Notes: generated by a model not told the origin, from the sequence alone. A stretch of 64,000 bases of DNA from Phytoactinopolyspora alkaliphila (GCF_010550695.1 NZ_JAAGOB010000007.1:245602-309601); one strand, 5' to 3'; shown: positions 50,606-60,414, counted from the stretch's first letter. Made by a program: numbers and translations.

Positions 50606-51259
50606 CTACGCGTTGACAGTATTCGGAACCCGGAGCGCCTCCAGGTGGCCGCGGACGACGGGAAGGACCTCTGCCACGCCGACCGTGCGCCCCACCTCGC
50701 GGGATATGGTCGTCACCTCCGCGTCGGAGATGCCGCACGGCACGATCCGGTCGTACCAGGTGAGATCGCAGTCACAGTTCAGGGCAAAGCCGTGCATCGA
50801 CACGCCCTGCGCCACCCGGAGTCCCACGGCGCCCACCTTGCGGGTCCCGCCTCGCTCGTCAGCGGGCACCCAGACGCCGCTGCGGCCCTTGACCCGCTCC
50901 GTGGCGACCCCGAACTCGGCGCACACGTCGATCATCAACTGCTCGACTCGCCGCACGTACGCCACCACGTCGAGCCGGCCGGGCAGGGCGACGATGGGGT
51001 AGCCGACGATCTGGCCGGGACCGTGCCAGGTGATCTTGCCGCCGCGGTCGACGTCGATCACGGGCGCGCCGGCGTCGATGAGGGGGCGCTCATGCGGCTT
51101 GGTGAGCTTGCCGGCGGTGTAGACGGGCTGATGCTCGAGCAGTACCACGGTGTCGGAGATGTCCCCGGCGACCCGGGCGGCGTGCAGTGCGCGTTGCTCG
51201 TCCCATGCCTGCTCGTAGGGCACCTGAGAATCGTGCTGGATCACCCGCAGATCGCTCAT
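50606..51259 (-). CDS. lipB: octanoyl-ACP:protein octanoyltransferase
   Basis: 217 residues. Family motifs: [19 protein letters not shown], the catalytic Lys in [12 protein letters not shown], and [20 protein letters not shown] then CGI with the catalytic Cys. It transfers octanoyl groups from acyl carrier protein to lipoyl domains, before LipA acts. It is first in the lipB-lipA operon. Divergent 295-bp spacer to the pseudokinase gene. Confidence 0.97.
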   Translation of the reverse strand: MSDLRVIQHDSQVPYEQAWDEQRALHAARVAGDISDTVVLLEHQPVYTAGKLTKPHERPLIDAGAPVIDVDRGGKITWHGPGQIVGYPIVALPGRLDVVAYVRRVEQLMIDVCAEFGVATERVKGRSGVWVPADERGGTRKVGAVGLRVAQGVSMHGFALNCDCDLTWYDRIVPCGISDAEVTTISREVGRTVGVAEVLPVVRGHLEALRVPNTVNA

Positions 51260-51554
51260 AACAGGTGAGCTTATGCCCCACTGCGCCCACTTCCGCTATG
51301 GCCTACGTCACCGGCGCACGCTGTGGTCGAGGGGCCTGAACGTGTCACGCCTCGATTCGTGCTGAGGAACTCTTGCCGTCGGCATCTCGTTGGACATATT
51401 TGGCCAAAGCGGGCAAGTGGAGTCACAGTTGAGCGCTGGGTGCTTGGATGGAGAGGTGACCCGGGATCGCCGGCGGTTCACCACGATGGAACGATGACGG
51501 GCGAAAAGTCGATCTCGGGCAGCGGCGAACGCCAAGGTTTGGAAGCATAGAGCT

Positions 51555-53405
51555 ATGGAGGGGTCGTTGCAGGTACCCGGTTACACCGCCGTCAGGCGGT
51601 TGGGATCGGCCGATTCGCCGATGTGGCTAGGTACTGACAACGCCACCGGACAGCCGGTCACGCTCAGGCTCGTGCGCGGTGACGTCCAGGCCGTGCGTGA
51701 CGGCCTGAGTTCGGCCACGCTGGTGATGCGGGCCTTGAACCATCCTCATGTGGTGCCGTTCCTGGATGTGGTCGAGAGCCCGCAGGGCCCGGTGCTCATT
51801 CTCGGCGCGGCCGAAGGAGGCAGTCTGGCCGACGTCCTGGCCGCGCGGCGCACGCTGACCCCGGGGGAGATGGTCACCGCATGTGCGCCGATCGCGGAGG
51901 GCTTGGCCGAGATCCATCAGCACGGCATCGTGCACGGCGCCATCACCCCCGATGAGATCCTCTTCGCCCGGGACGGCCGGCCCATGCTGGCCGGAGTTGG
52001 TCTCGCCAGCATCGGCGCGAGGTCGTACCTGCACGGTCCCACCGTCGCACCCGAGGTGGCCTCCGGGGGCAGCCTCGGCGCTCCCGCGGACGTCTACAGC
52101 ATCGCCGCGATGGGGATCGTCGCCCTGACAGGTCCGGTCTCCGCGGACCAGTTGTTCGCCGCGTCCGCCGAGCGGCTGCTCGCCACTGGCATGGCACCAG
52201 CCGCACAGGCGGTGATCACCCGCGCCATCGGGCGCAACGCCGGCCGCCGGCCCGACGCCGCGACGCTCGTCAACGCGCTGTACGCCATCGCGGATCCGGA
52301 GCCGGTCGAACTTGTCGTACCGGACGAGGCTCCCACCACGCCGCCGCCGCTGACTTTCGTCGACCCTGCTCCACGGCCGGACCCTGGCCCGTACACCGGG
52401 CCTATGCCAGTCGCGAACCAGCCGCCGGAGCCGGAGAACCCGTTCGGCGAGGAGAACCAGCCTGCCGACGAGCTCGACGACGTGACCGCCTACATGCGGC
52501 AAGTGCAAGCGCCCGCTTCCGGCCGCCGGGCACGGCGCAAGGCGTCCGTTCCGGCCGAGACCGGGGAGACCGCCACGGCGTCGTCGTCCCCGGCACAGCA
52601 GCGCCCTGCGGAAGAGCCGTCGGCGGCTGAGACCACCGGGGGTGGTGGGCGTCGTGCCCGCGATCGCAGAGAGCGGCGGTCCGATCCCGGCGACGACGCC
52701 CCCCGCAGCCGTGGCCGCGCGGCGCCAGAAGGTGGTGCGGCGGCCGCGACAGCTCGCACGGACCGGCCGGCGAAGAAGCCGGGCCAGGAGAAGGAACCGG
52801 CGCGTTCTCGCGGGCGGCGGCCCAGCCGCGGTGACCTGACCAAGGTGGCCAGTGTCCTCGTGGTTCTGCTACTCGCGGCGGGCGCGGTGATCATCTTTAT
52901 GCAGCTCTCCGGGAATGACGACGAGCTGCCGGAGGCCGGGCTCGGCACACCGGACTCGGTCGACCAGGCTGACGCGGACCTGTGCGGTGGTCCGCGGCCG
53001 GCGCCCGAGGAAGAGCCGCCGGAGGTCAGCGACTGGACTCAGGAGGTGCAGCGTCTCTACACGCTGCGCGCCCAGGCGTTCGAGGAGGTCGACGCCGAGC
53101 TTCTGTGCCAGGTCTACGCGCCCACCAGTGAGGGGCTGGCCCGCGACGTCGAGCTCCTCCAGCAGTACGCCGACGCCAGGGTACGGACGCAGAACCTGTC
53201 CTTCGAGGTGATCGACGCCGAGCTGCTCGAGCAGAACGGTGGCACGGTGGTCCTGGAGATCTCCGACCGGCTGCCCCCCTATCAACTGATCGACGAGGGA
53301 GGCGACGTCGTTCGGGAAGTGGAAGGCACCGAGCAGACCTGGGCAGCTGAGCTGGTGCCGGTCGCCGACGTGGGCTCGCAGGCACCCACCTGGCGATTCA
53401 GCTGA
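51555..53405 (+). CDS. membrane pseudokinase with extracytoplasmic domain
   Basis: 616 residues. Residues 1-245 have a Ser/Thr-kinase fold (PGYTAVRRLGSADSPMWLGT, LNHPHVVPFLDVVESPQG, ADVYSIAAMGIVALTG), but the catalytic residues are gone. The beta-3 Lys is replaced (VTLRLVRG), the HRD loop reads VHGAITPDEILF without Asp, and DFG reads LAGVGLAS. A long disordered Pro/Arg/Glu-rich linker (about 255-425) leads to one membrane helix, VASVLVVLLLAAGAVIIFMQ (about 430-450). Residues 455-616 would be outside the cell and contain DWTQEVQRLYTLRAQAFEEV and a beta-rich part like small NTF2/SnoaL-like domains. It probably acts as a scaffold or sensor. Located between lipB and the TIGR01777 gene. Confidence 0.85.
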   Translation: MEGSLQVPGYTAVRRLGSADSPMWLGTDNATGQPVTLRLVRGDVQAVRDGLSSATLVMRALNHPHVVPFLDVVESPQGPVLILGAAEGGSLADVLAARRTLTPGEMVTACAPIAEGLAEIHQHGIVHGAITPDEILFARDGRPMLAGVGLASIGARSYLHGPTVAPEVASGGSLGAPADVYSIAAMGIVALTGPVSADQLFAASAERLLATGMAPAAQAVITRAIGRNAGRRPDAATLVNALYAIADPEPVELVVPDEAPTTPPPLTFVDPAPRPDPGPYTGPMPVANQPPEPENPFGEENQPADELDDVTAYMRQVQAPASGRRARRKASVPAETGETATASSSPAQQRPAEEPSAAETTGGGGRRARDRRERRSDPGDDAPRSRGRAAPEGGAAAATARTDRPAKKPGQEKEPARSRGRRPSRGDLTKVASVLVVLLLAAGAVIIFMQLSGNDDELPEAGLGTPDSVDQADADLCGGPRPAPEEEPPEVSDWTQEVQRLYTLRAQAFEEVDAELLCQVYAPTSEGLARDVELLQQYADARVRTQNLSFEVIDAELLEQNGGTVVLEISDRLPPYQLIDEGGDVVREVEGTEQTWAAELVPVADVGSQAPTWRFS

Positions 53406-53484
53406 CGGTTCCTACCGCTCGCCCATTCGCAGATCTGGAAACCGCGGCACCGGCAGGCGGGGCTCACCGCGCGGGGTGTGACCT

Positions 53485-54381
53485 TCAGGCTTCGAGTGCG
53501 GCGGCGATAGCCGAGCGGGCCGTGGGGTGCCGGAATTCGAAACCGGCGGCGACAAGCCGGGTGGGCACCATCCGCAGGCTGCCGGCGATGGTGGCGGCGA
53601 TTTCACCCAGCGCGACCCGCAGCGCGACCGTGGGTACGGGCAGGATGGCCGGTCGTCGAAGCTGATGGGCCAGGACACGGGTGAACTCCCCGTTGGTCAC
53701 CGGCTCTGGGCTGGTGAGGTTGTAGATGCCTACCGAGCCCGGCTGCTCGATGAGGAACCGTAAGGCCGCGACGACATCGGGCATGGAGATGAAGCTCCAA
53801 TACTGGTGCCCACCGGCGAGCGGACCACCCAGGCCCGCTCGGAACACCGGCAGCATCTGGCCCAGGGAGCCGCCCCGGCGGTCCAGCGCGAGCCCGAACC
53901 TTGTGTGGCAGACGGCGATGCCGGCCGCCTTGGCGGTGTCCGTCGCCGCTTCCCAGTCCTGGCACAGTTGTGGGAGGAAGCCCTGACCAGGTTCGGAATC
54001 CTCGGTGAGGACCTCCGCGCCGCGATCCATGCCGTAGTAGTTGACGCCGGACGCCGATAGGAACACTCGCGGCGGATCGTCCAGGCGTGCCAGCGCGTTG
54101 GCCAGAATGGCCGTGGTGCGGATCCGGCTGTTGCGGAGGGTCTCCTTGTAAGCCTTGGTCCACCGGTGATCGCCGATGCCGGCCCCGGAGAGGTTCACCA
54201 CGGCGTCGAGACCTTCGAGCAACGCGGGGTCGACGTCGCCCACGCTCGGGTTCCACGGGATCTCACCCGCGCCCGCCGTGGGACGGCGTACCAGCCGAAG
54301 CACCTCGTGACCGTCGGCCTCCAGGGACTCACTCAGCGCCGTGCCGATGAGCCCGCTGGAGCCGCTGATCGCTACTCGCAC
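53485..54381 (-). CDS. TIGR01777-family NAD-dependent epimerase-like protein
   Basis: 298 residues. Rossmann motif VAISGSSGLIGTALSESL at the N-terminus, then DAVVNLSGAGIGDHRW and SASGVNYYG, the family signature with Tyr. The C-terminal DUF1731 region ends GFEFRHPTARSAIAAALE. Related to E. coli YfcH and human SDR39U1; the reaction is unknown. Its position next to lipB/sucB is conserved (Rv2216). Starts 18 nt upstream-side of sucB on the same strand, with little spacing. Confidence 0.92.
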   Translation of the reverse strand: MRVAISGSSGLIGTALSESLEADGHEVLRLVRRPTAGAGEIPWNPSVGDVDPALLEGLDAVVNLSGAGIGDHRWTKAYKETLRNSRIRTTAILANALARLDDPPRVFLSASGVNYYGMDRGAEVLTEDSEPGQGFLPQLCQDWEAATDTAKAAGIAVCHTRFGLALDRRGGSLGQMLPVFRAGLGGPLAGGHQYWSFISMPDVVAALRFLIEQPGSVGIYNLTSPEPVTNGEFTRVLAHQLRRPAILPVPTVALRVALGEIAATIAGSLRMVPTRLVAAGFEFRHPTARSAIAAALEA

Positions 54382-54398
54382 GCGGTGACCCGGTCTTA

Positions 54399-56297
54399 TC
54401 AGAGCCCCAGGTCCGCCTCGAACTGTCCGGCATCGAGCCGCTGTTTCACCGCGGTGAGGTAACGGGCGGCGTCGGCCCCGTCGACGATCCGGTGATCGTA
54501 GGTGAGAGCCAGGTAGGCCATCGAGCGGATCGCGATGGTGTCCGCGCCGAGGTCATCTGTCACCACGACGGGCCGTTTGACGACGGCGCCGGTAGCGAGC
54601 ATGCCGACCTGTGGCTGGTTGAGGATCGGCGTGTCGAACAACGCGCCACGGCTACCGGTGTTGGTGATGGTGAACGTGCCGCCGGCGATGTCGTCGGGCT
54701 TGAGGTTGCCGGAGCGGGTGCGTTCGGCCAGGTCGGCGATCTGACGCGCGAGACCCCCGATGTTGAGGTCACCTGCGTTCTTGATCACCGGAACCATGAG
54801 ACCGCGTTCGGTGTCCACCGCGATGCCGAGATTCTCCGCGCCGTGGTAGACGATCTCCTCGCCTTCCACACTGGCGTTGAGGATCGGGTAGATCTTGAGG
54901 ACCTCGACCGCGGCCTTGGCGAAGAATGGCAGGAAGGAGAGCTTGACGCCCTCACGCTCCTGGAACTGCGCCTTGGCCCGGGCGCGCAGGTGCGCGATGC
55001 GAGTCACGTCCACTTCAACGACCGACGTGAGCTGTGCCGACGTGGCCAGCGAGTCGATCATGTGCCTGGCCGTGGCCTTGCGGATGCGCGACATCTTCTG
55101 GCGGGTGCCTCGCAGGGGCGACGGCGCGGCCGGCGCGGCCTGGGGGGCGGCCTGCTGGGCGCCGGCCGCTGGTGCGGCTTCCGGCTCGGGCGCGGCCTTG
55201 GCCGCCTCGGCGGCGGAGAGGACATCCTGCTTGCGGATCCGCCCGCCGACGCCGCTACCTTCGATGGCCGACAAGTCAACGCTGTGTTCGGCGGCGAGCT
55301 TGCGCACCAATGGTGTGACGTATGGCGCACCATCGCCGGAGGTCGTGGACGGCGCGGCGTGCTTCGGTGCCTGGCCGGCGCGCGGCTGCGAGGCCTGAGC
55401 GGCTTCCTGCGCTGGCGCCTCCTGCCGGGGCTCCTGCTCGGATACTGCCTGCTCCGCCTGGGGCTCCTCGGCCTGCGACGCCTGCTCGGCGGGCGCCTCG
55501 CCCTTGTCCTCGCCCTGGTCGGCCTGCTGGTCTGCCTCACCGTCGCCGGACCCGGCGGCCTCGCCGTCCTCTCCGATGATGGCGAGTTCGGCGCCGACCT
55601 CGACGGTCTCGTCTTCGGCGACCTTGATCTCCTGCAGGACACCCGCGACGGGGGAGGGGATCTCGGTGTCGACCTTGTCGGTGGAGATCTCCAGCAGTGG
55701 CTCGTCGACGGCCACCTGGTCGCCGGGCTGTTTGAGCCAGCGGGTCACTGTGCCCTCGGTAACGCTCTCACCGAGTGCGGGCAGCGTGACCGGGGTTCCA
55801 CCGCTGGAACCCGTCGGCGCAGGCTGCTGCTCCCGCTGCTGCTCGGTCTCGGACTCCTGCTCGGGCTCGGGGGCGGCTTCCTGCTGCTCAGGCTGGGTCT
55901 GCTCAGCCTCGGCCTGCTCAGCCTCGCCCTGGTCGGCCTGCTGGTCGGCCTCGCCCTGGTCGGCCTGCTGGTCGGCCTCGCCCTGGTCGGCCTGCTGGTC
56001 GGCCTCGCCCTGGTCGGCCTGCTGGTCGGCCTCACCGTCGCCGGACCCGGCGGCCTCGCCGTCCTCTCCGATGATGGCGAGTTCGGCGCCGACCTCGACG
56101 GTCTCGTCTTCGGCGACCTTGATCTCCTGCAGGACACCCGCGACGGGGGAGGGGATCTCGGTGTCGACCTTGTCGGTGGAGATCTCCAGCAGTGGCTCGT
56201 CGACGGCCACCTGGTCGCCGGGCTGTTTGAGCCAGCGGGTCACTGTGCCCTCGGTAACGCTCTCACCGAGTGCGGGCAGGGTGACAGAGGTTGCCAT
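54399..56297 (-). CDS. sucB: dihydrolipoyllysine succinyltransferase (E2) with two lipoyl domains
   Basis: 632 residues. Two lipoyl domains have the lipoylated Lys in [13 protein letters not shown] at residues 43 and about 208. They are separated by an acidic Gln/Glu linker that contains four copies of EADQQADQG. Then follow the E1/E3-binding domain ([18 protein letters not shown], about 325-360) and the acyltransferase domain ending in [15 protein letters not shown] with catalytic His and Asp. In actinobacteria this E2 (DlaT-like) serves pyruvate and ketoglutarate dehydrogenase complexes. LipA/LipB make its cofactor and Lpd, encoded 170 bp upstream, re-oxidises it. The coding DNA of the two lipoyl domains is almost identical. 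Confidence 0.95.
   Translation of the reverse strand: MATSVTLPALGESVTEGTVTRWLKQPGDQVAVDEPLLEISTDKVDTEIPSPVAGVLQEIKVAEDETVEVGAELAIIGEDGEAAGSGDGEADQQADQGEADQQADQGEADQQADQGEADQQADQGEAEQAEAEQTQPEQQEAAPEPEQESETEQQREQQPAPTGSSGGTPVTLPALGESVTEGTVTRWLKQPGDQVAVDEPLLEISTDKVDTEIPSPVAGVLQEIKVAEDETVEVGAELAIIGEDGEAAGSGDGEADQQADQGEDKGEAPAEQASQAEEPQAEQAVSEQEPRQEAPAQEAAQASQPRAGQAPKHAAPSTTSGDGAPYVTPLVRKLAAEHSVDLSAIEGSGVGGRIRKQDVLSAAEAAKAAPEPEAAPAAGAQQAAPQAAPAAPSPLRGTRQKMSRIRKATARHMIDSLATSAQLTSVVEVDVTRIAHLRARAKAQFQEREGVKLSFLPFFAKAAVEVLKIYPILNASVEGEEIVYHGAENLGIAVDTERGLMVPVIKNAGDLNIGGLARQIADLAERTRSGNLKPDDIAGGTFTITNTGSRGALFDTPILNQPQVGMLATGAVVKRPVVVTDDLGADTIAIRSMAYLALTYDHRIVDGADAARYLTAVKQRLDAGQFEADLGL
55510..56279. 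repeat. 275-bp direct repeat encoding the two lipoyl domains
   Basis: Segments 55510-55784 and 56005-56279 (495 bp apart) are identical except for one mismatch seen near 55532, including all third codon positions. Confidence 0.85.
55929..56036. repeat. four 27-bp tandem repeats in the sucB linker
   Basis: Four units of 27 bp (55929, 55956, 55983, 56010); only the last has one change. They encode the nine-residue unit (E)ADQQADQG. A variable copy number between strains is likely. Confidence 0.9.
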
Positions 56298-56467
56298 CTT
56301 CAGTCCTCTCGAAAGTCTCCTACGGCCTTGAGCCTATGCGACCGTACCAGCCAACATGAGGGTATCTCGCAGCACCATGCCTGTGGACATGGCCCCTCGG
56401 GGCGCTGGCAGCCCGTGCGCGAGATCACGTGGGATCCGCCCGGCCAGGCGTGCACGTGCCTGGTCGG

Positions 56468-57850
56468 CTACGCGTGCACGTGCAGGGGCTTGCCCGCGAG
56501 GGCGAGATGCGCCTCACCGAGGGCCTCGCTCTGCGTGGGATGCGGATGGACGAGCTGTGCCACCTCGGAGGGCAGCGCTTCCCAGTTGCAGATCAGCTGC
56601 GCCTCGCTCACCAGCTCTCCCACGCGCGCGCCGACCATGTGCACGCCCAGTACGGGGCCGTCCTTCTCGCGTACCAGTTTGACGAAGCCCTGGGTGCCGA
56701 GGATCTGGCTCTTGCCGTTGCCGGCGAGGTTGTAGTCGAACGTCTCGACCCGGTCCGCGCCGAGGCGCTCGGCCGCCTGGGACTCGGTCAGCCCGACGGA
56801 CGCGATCTCCGGGTCGCTGTAGGTGACCCGTGGAATGCCCGTATCCTCGACCGCTGCGGGGTTGAGGCCGGCGATCTCCTCGGCGACGAAGATGCCGTGG
56901 GCGAAGCCGCGGTGGGCCAGCTGCAGCCCCGGCACCAGGTCACCGACCGCATAGACCCCGGGCACACTGGTGCGCAGCCGCTCGTCGGTGGTGACGAAAC
57001 CGCGGTCCATGCTCACCCCCGACTCCTCGAACCCCAGGCCGTCGGAGGCCGGGCCGCGGCCCACCGCGACGAGCAGCACCTCGGCCTCGATCGTCTGACC
57101 GCCCTCGATCGAGACAGTGACGCCGGCGTCGGTGCGCTCTACTCCAGCGAAGCCGGCGCCCGTCTTGATGGTCATGCCGCGCCTGCGGAAGGCACGCTCG
57201 ACGGCCTTGGAACAGGCCTCATCCTCGCCCGGAACAAGCCGCGGCAACATCTCCACGATGGTCACCTCGGCGCCGAACGAGCGCCAGACGCTCGCGAACT
57301 CCACACCGATGACGCCGCCACCGAGCACGACGGCCGAGGCGGGGACGCGATCGAGGGTGAGCGCCTCGTAGCTGGTGATGACCTTGTCCCCGTCCACCTC
57401 GAGCCCCGGCAGGCTGCGAGCATGGGAGCCAGTCGCGAGAACGACGCTTCGGCCCGTGTAGCGGGTGCCACTGACGTCGACCGACGTGGGGCCGGCCAGC
57501 CGGCCCTCGCCTTCGACGAGCGTCACCTTGTTGGCCGTGACCAGACCCTGCAGGCCTTTGTAGAGACGGGAGACGACGCCGTCCTTGTACGCGTTGACGC
57601 CCGCCATGTCCACACCGGCGAAGGTGCTCTGCACGCCGTACTTAGCTCCGTCACGCGCCGTGTCGGCGACCTCGGCAGCGTGCAGCAGTGCTTTGGTGGG
57701 GATGCAGCCGTAGTGCAGGCAGGTGCCGCCGACCTTGTCCTTCTCAATCAGTGCCACGCTCAGCCCGAGCTCGGCGGCGCGGAACGCGGCAGCATAACCT
57801 CCGCTCCCACCCCCTAGCACGACCAGATCGAAGTCGTTCGCCTCAGCCAC
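56468..57850 (-). CDS. lpdA: dihydrolipoyl dehydrogenase
   Basis: 460 residues from GTG 57850, with AAGGAGG 5 nt before it (a neighbouring GTG at 57853 is possible). FAD motif LVVLGGGSGGYAAAFRAAEL; redox disulfide GGTCLHYGCIPTK; NAD motif VVLGGGVIGVEFASVW; second FAD motif GVYAVGDLVPG; and the catalytic His in VHPHPTQSEALGEAH. It re-oxidises the dihydrolipoyl groups of the E2 protein SucB and of glycine cleavage. Encoded just upstream of sucB on the same strand with a 170-bp spacer. Confidence 0.96.
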   Translation of the reverse strand: MAEANDFDLVVLGGGSGGYAAAFRAAELGLSVALIEKDKVGGTCLHYGCIPTKALLHAAEVADTARDGAKYGVQSTFAGVDMAGVNAYKDGVVSRLYKGLQGLVTANKVTLVEGEGRLAGPTSVDVSGTRYTGRSVVLATGSHARSLPGLEVDGDKVITSYEALTLDRVPASAVVLGGGVIGVEFASVWRSFGAEVTIVEMLPRLVPGEDEACSKAVERAFRRRGMTIKTGAGFAGVERTDAGVTVSIEGGQTIEAEVLLVAVGRGPASDGLGFEESGVSMDRGFVTTDERLRTSVPGVYAVGDLVPGLQLAHRGFAHGIFVAEEIAGLNPAAVEDTGIPRVTYSDPEIASVGLTESQAAERLGADRVETFDYNLAGNGKSQILGTQGFVKLVREKDGPVLGVHMVGARVGELVSEAQLICNWEALPSEVAQLVHPHPTQSEALGEAHLALAGKPLHVHA

Positions 57851-58030
57851 CACGTCCTCCTTCACATCACGACTGCCTTTCCCGTGATCACCGACCCTTG
57901 GCCGTGTCATAGCGTGGCTGAACGTTGATGATCGTGGGACACTCCCTGGTGCCGATCCTGCCATGTGCGTATCGGTTGCGAGGAAGGCGATACTGTCCGG
58001 TGGGCAGGTTCCGACAATGGAGGTCTTGAC

Positions 58031-58354
58031 ATGCGGTGGTTCGGTCGGCGACGCAAGAGCGCCGAGGGCAGCCTTGATCGGGCCGCCGACGACGCCGACT
58101 CCAAGCACCTGAAGGAGTTCGCCAACTCCCGGCGCGGCGTCGAGGCGTTCGTCGAGCCCCCCACGACGATGACGGCCACCACCGTGGTCATGGTGGCCCA
58201 CGACGGCGAGTGGACCCGGCGTCGGGTCCGGGACGCCGCCGCGGCCCACGATCTGGCCCGCAAGCTCGGCATCCCCGCCTACGATGCGCAGGTGGTGGGA
58301 TACCCGCAGCGCATGCGCGAGTGGAACCGCAAGTCGGGCGGCCGCGGAGTCTAG
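58031..58354 (+). CDS. small conserved actinobacterial protein
   Basis: 107 residues with GGAGG 7 nt before ATG 58031. Basic start MRWFGRRRK, then an acidic helix (SLDRAADDADSKHLKEFANS), VEPPTTMTATTVVMVAHDGEW and a C-terminal AHDLARKLGIPAYDAQVVGY with PQRMREWNRK. Proteins of this form adjoin lpd/pepA in several actinobacteria (recalled). No enzymatic motif is visible; function unknown. Confidence 0.8.
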   Translation: MRWFGRRRKSAEGSLDRAADDADSKHLKEFANSRRGVEAFVEPPTTMTATTVVMVAHDGEWTRRRVRDAAAAHDLARKLGIPAYDAQVVGYPQRMREWNRKSGGRGV

Positions 58355-58395
58355 CGCTCCGTACCAGCCTCCTGCGGCTCGCACTGACAGGCGGG

Positions 58396-59898
58396 TCAGA
58401 GCGTGTCGGCGGCGACCTCGTCGACGAGCCGGATGAGCGTGCGAACCGCGGCGCCCGTGCCGCCCTTCGGCGTGTAGCCGAACGGCTCCGATTCGTTGAA
58501 CGCCGGGCCGGCGATGTCGAGGTGAGCCCAGGCCAAGCCGTCCGGAACGAACTCCTTGAGGAACAGCCCGGCCTGCAGTGCACCTCCGTTGCGGTCGCCG
58601 ATGTTCGCAAGATCGGCGATGGGTGAGTCCAGCTTCTCCCGCAGCTCGGCGGGCAACGGCAGCGGCCACATCTGCTCGCCGGCGTCTTCTGCCAGGTCAC
58701 GCATCTTGAGCGGGAGCTCGTCGTCGTTGGACATCACGCCGGACACCCTGGTACCGAGTGCGACGACGGCCGCGCCGGTGAGAGTGGCGACGTCGACCAT
58801 CAGGTCGGGCTCATCCTCGCCGGCGCGCACCATGGCGTCGGCCAGGACGAGGCGGCCCTCGGCGTCGGTGTTGAGCACCTCGACGGTCTTGCCGCCGTAG
58901 ATGGTGATGACGTCGGACGGCCGCTGCGCCTCACCAGAAGGCATGTTCTCGGCCATCGCCGCGTATGCGGTGACGGCGACCTTCGGCGCGAGCTCGGCGA
59001 CGGCGAGCACGGCGGCGACGACGGCAGCGGCGCCGCCCATGTCGCACTTCATCGTGACCATGCCGTCGGACGGCTTGAGCGACAGCCCGCCCGAGTCGAA
59101 GGTGATGCCCTTGCCGATGAGCGCGACGTGCTTCCTGGCTCGCGACGGTCGGTAGGACAGGCGGACCAGCCGCGGCGGGTTGGCCGAGCCCTGCCCCACG
59201 CCGATCAGGCCTCCGTAGCCGCCCTTGGCGAGGGCTTTCTCGTCCAGGACCTCGACTTCCAGTTTGGCGCCCTTGCCGAGCCTGGTGGCGAGCTCGGCGA
59301 ACGCCTTGGGAAACAGGTCGCGTGGGGGAGTGTTCACCCAGTCACGGGCCCGGTTCACCGCCGTGGCGACGACCTCGGCGCGGGCGACGGCGTCCTTGAC
59401 CGCCTTGGCCTTGACTCCGGGTCCGACGAGCGTCACCGCTGCAAGCGGCGCCGGCGCGTCGCCGGTCTTGTAGTCGGTGAAAGCGTAGGCGCCGAGCAGG
59501 ATGCCTTCGGCGACCGCCGCGGCCTCGGCCGCGTTCTCAGCCGGCAACGCGAACGCGGCACTGCCTACTCCGCTCAGGGAACGCGCCGCCGTGCCCGCGG
59601 CGCGGCGCAACGCCTCGCGATACTGCGGCGAGCCGGGTTCTCCGGGCGTACCAGTTCCCACCGCTACGACGACAGGCGCCTTGGCGCGGCCATATGTCGC
59701 CAGCTTCGTCAGCTCGTCGGCCTTGCCGCTGGCGCCGAGATGGCTCAGCGTCTCGATCAGGGCACCCTTGAGCGCCTTGTCCACCGCCTGCCCGCCCGGC
59801 AGCAGCGTGATGCCGTCGTCGCCGGCAGCGACGCCGATGACGACGGCATCGACCTTGAGTCCAGTCGGGTTGGCAGAAGACAAGGTAATGGTGCTCAC
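58396..59898 (-). CDS. pepA: leucyl aminopeptidase (M17)
   Basis: 500 residues from GTG 59898 (GGGAG upstream). The catalytic C-terminal domain has VALIGKGITFDSGGLSLKP, MVTMKCDMGGAAAVV and EVLNTDAEGRLVLADAM, containing the two-metal ligands, the bridging Lys and the Arg of M17 peptidases. The N-terminal macro-like domain is present. It removes N-terminal residues from peptides as a hexamer in the cytoplasm. Convergent with the small gene 58031-58354. Confidence 0.96.
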   Translation of the reverse strand: MSTITLSSANPTGLKVDAVVIGVAAGDDGITLLPGGQAVDKALKGALIETLSHLGASGKADELTKLATYGRAKAPVVVAVGTGTPGEPGSPQYREALRRAAGTAARSLSGVGSAAFALPAENAAEAAAVAEGILLGAYAFTDYKTGDAPAPLAAVTLVGPGVKAKAVKDAVARAEVVATAVNRARDWVNTPPRDLFPKAFAELATRLGKGAKLEVEVLDEKALAKGGYGGLIGVGQGSANPPRLVRLSYRPSRARKHVALIGKGITFDSGGLSLKPSDGMVTMKCDMGGAAAVVAAVLAVAELAPKVAVTAYAAMAENMPSGEAQRPSDVITIYGGKTVEVLNTDAEGRLVLADAMVRAGEDEPDLMVDVATLTGAAVVALGTRVSGVMSNDDELPLKMRDLAEDAGEQMWPLPLPAELREKLDSPIADLANIGDRNGGALQAGLFLKEFVPDGLAWAHLDIAGPAFNESEPFGYTPKGGTGAAVRTLIRLVDEVAADTL

Positions 59899-59964
59899 GG
59901 CTCTCCCAGACGTCGTGCGAGTTGAGTGTCCGATGCTACTCGGCCGAGGAGCGGCCCGGAGCGG

Positions 59965-59993
59965 GCACCAGTGTCCGCAGTGCACCAGTGTCC
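59965..59993. repeat. two GCACCAGTGTCC units upstream of pepA
   Basis: GCACCAGTGTCC at 59965-59976 and 59982-59993, 17 bp apart, related to the 48.6-kb repeats and located 65-95 bp upstream of the pepA start. Confidence 0.55.
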
Positions 59994-60095
59994 AGCGTGG
60001 CCTATCTGGACGAAGCGGCGGGATCAAGGCCACCGGATCCGCGCCGAGCGCCTGGGGAGAACTCATATGACCCCGACTGGCCGAGTTGATGCACG

Positions 60096-60388
60096 CCCGT
60101 CCACACGTCTGTGGGCTACGGCTCCAGGATCGCCGTCCCGGAGTTCTCCTCGTGGAACAACCCCGAACCGGAACTGGTGCTGATCATCGACTCCGCCGGC
60201 CGAATCCGGGGTGGCACGCTGGGCAAAGACGTGAGTTTGCGCGACGTCGAGGGCCGCAGCGCACTCCTGCTCGGCATGGCGAAGGACAACAACGCCTCGA
60301 GTACGTGCTACGCCACGCGCGTTAGACGACCGGGCGGATCGAAGCGGCCCGCGTCGCGGAGCGCATGTCGGATTTCTACAAGACCTAG
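60096..60388 (+). pseudogene. remnant of a fumarylacetoacetate-hydrolase-family gene
   Basis: A frame from about 60096 to 60300 reads VGYGSRIAVPEFSSWNNPEP, then LVLIIDSAGRIRGGTLGKDV and DVEGRSALLLGMAKDNNASS. This closely resembles the central part of FAH-family sugar-acid enzymes (WNNPEPE, NDVNLRDVEGRSALLLGKAKDNNAS). Both the first 100 or so residues and the C-terminal domain are missing. After a frame change, the 60333-60388 segment reads GRIEAARVAERMSDFYKT and stop, apparently the tail of another, unidentified protein. So this is a deletion scar that joins fragments. No start signal precedes it. Confidence 0.7.
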
Positions 60389-60414
60389 CTCAGCCCGCAG
60401 GCGAAGCTCGAGCC

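Noticed and set aside
56448..56483. Two GCGTGCACGTGC copies 24 bp apart at the end of lpdA
   Set aside because: One copy encodes the LHVHA C-terminus; with only two short copies, chance or a simple local duplication is sufficient explanation.
54492..56735. A 747-codon open frame antisense to sucB, with Leu/Val/Gly repeats resembling membrane helices
   Set aside because: It is the mirror of the sucB linker and lipoyl repeats; high GC opens such frames. No start signal and no family pattern.
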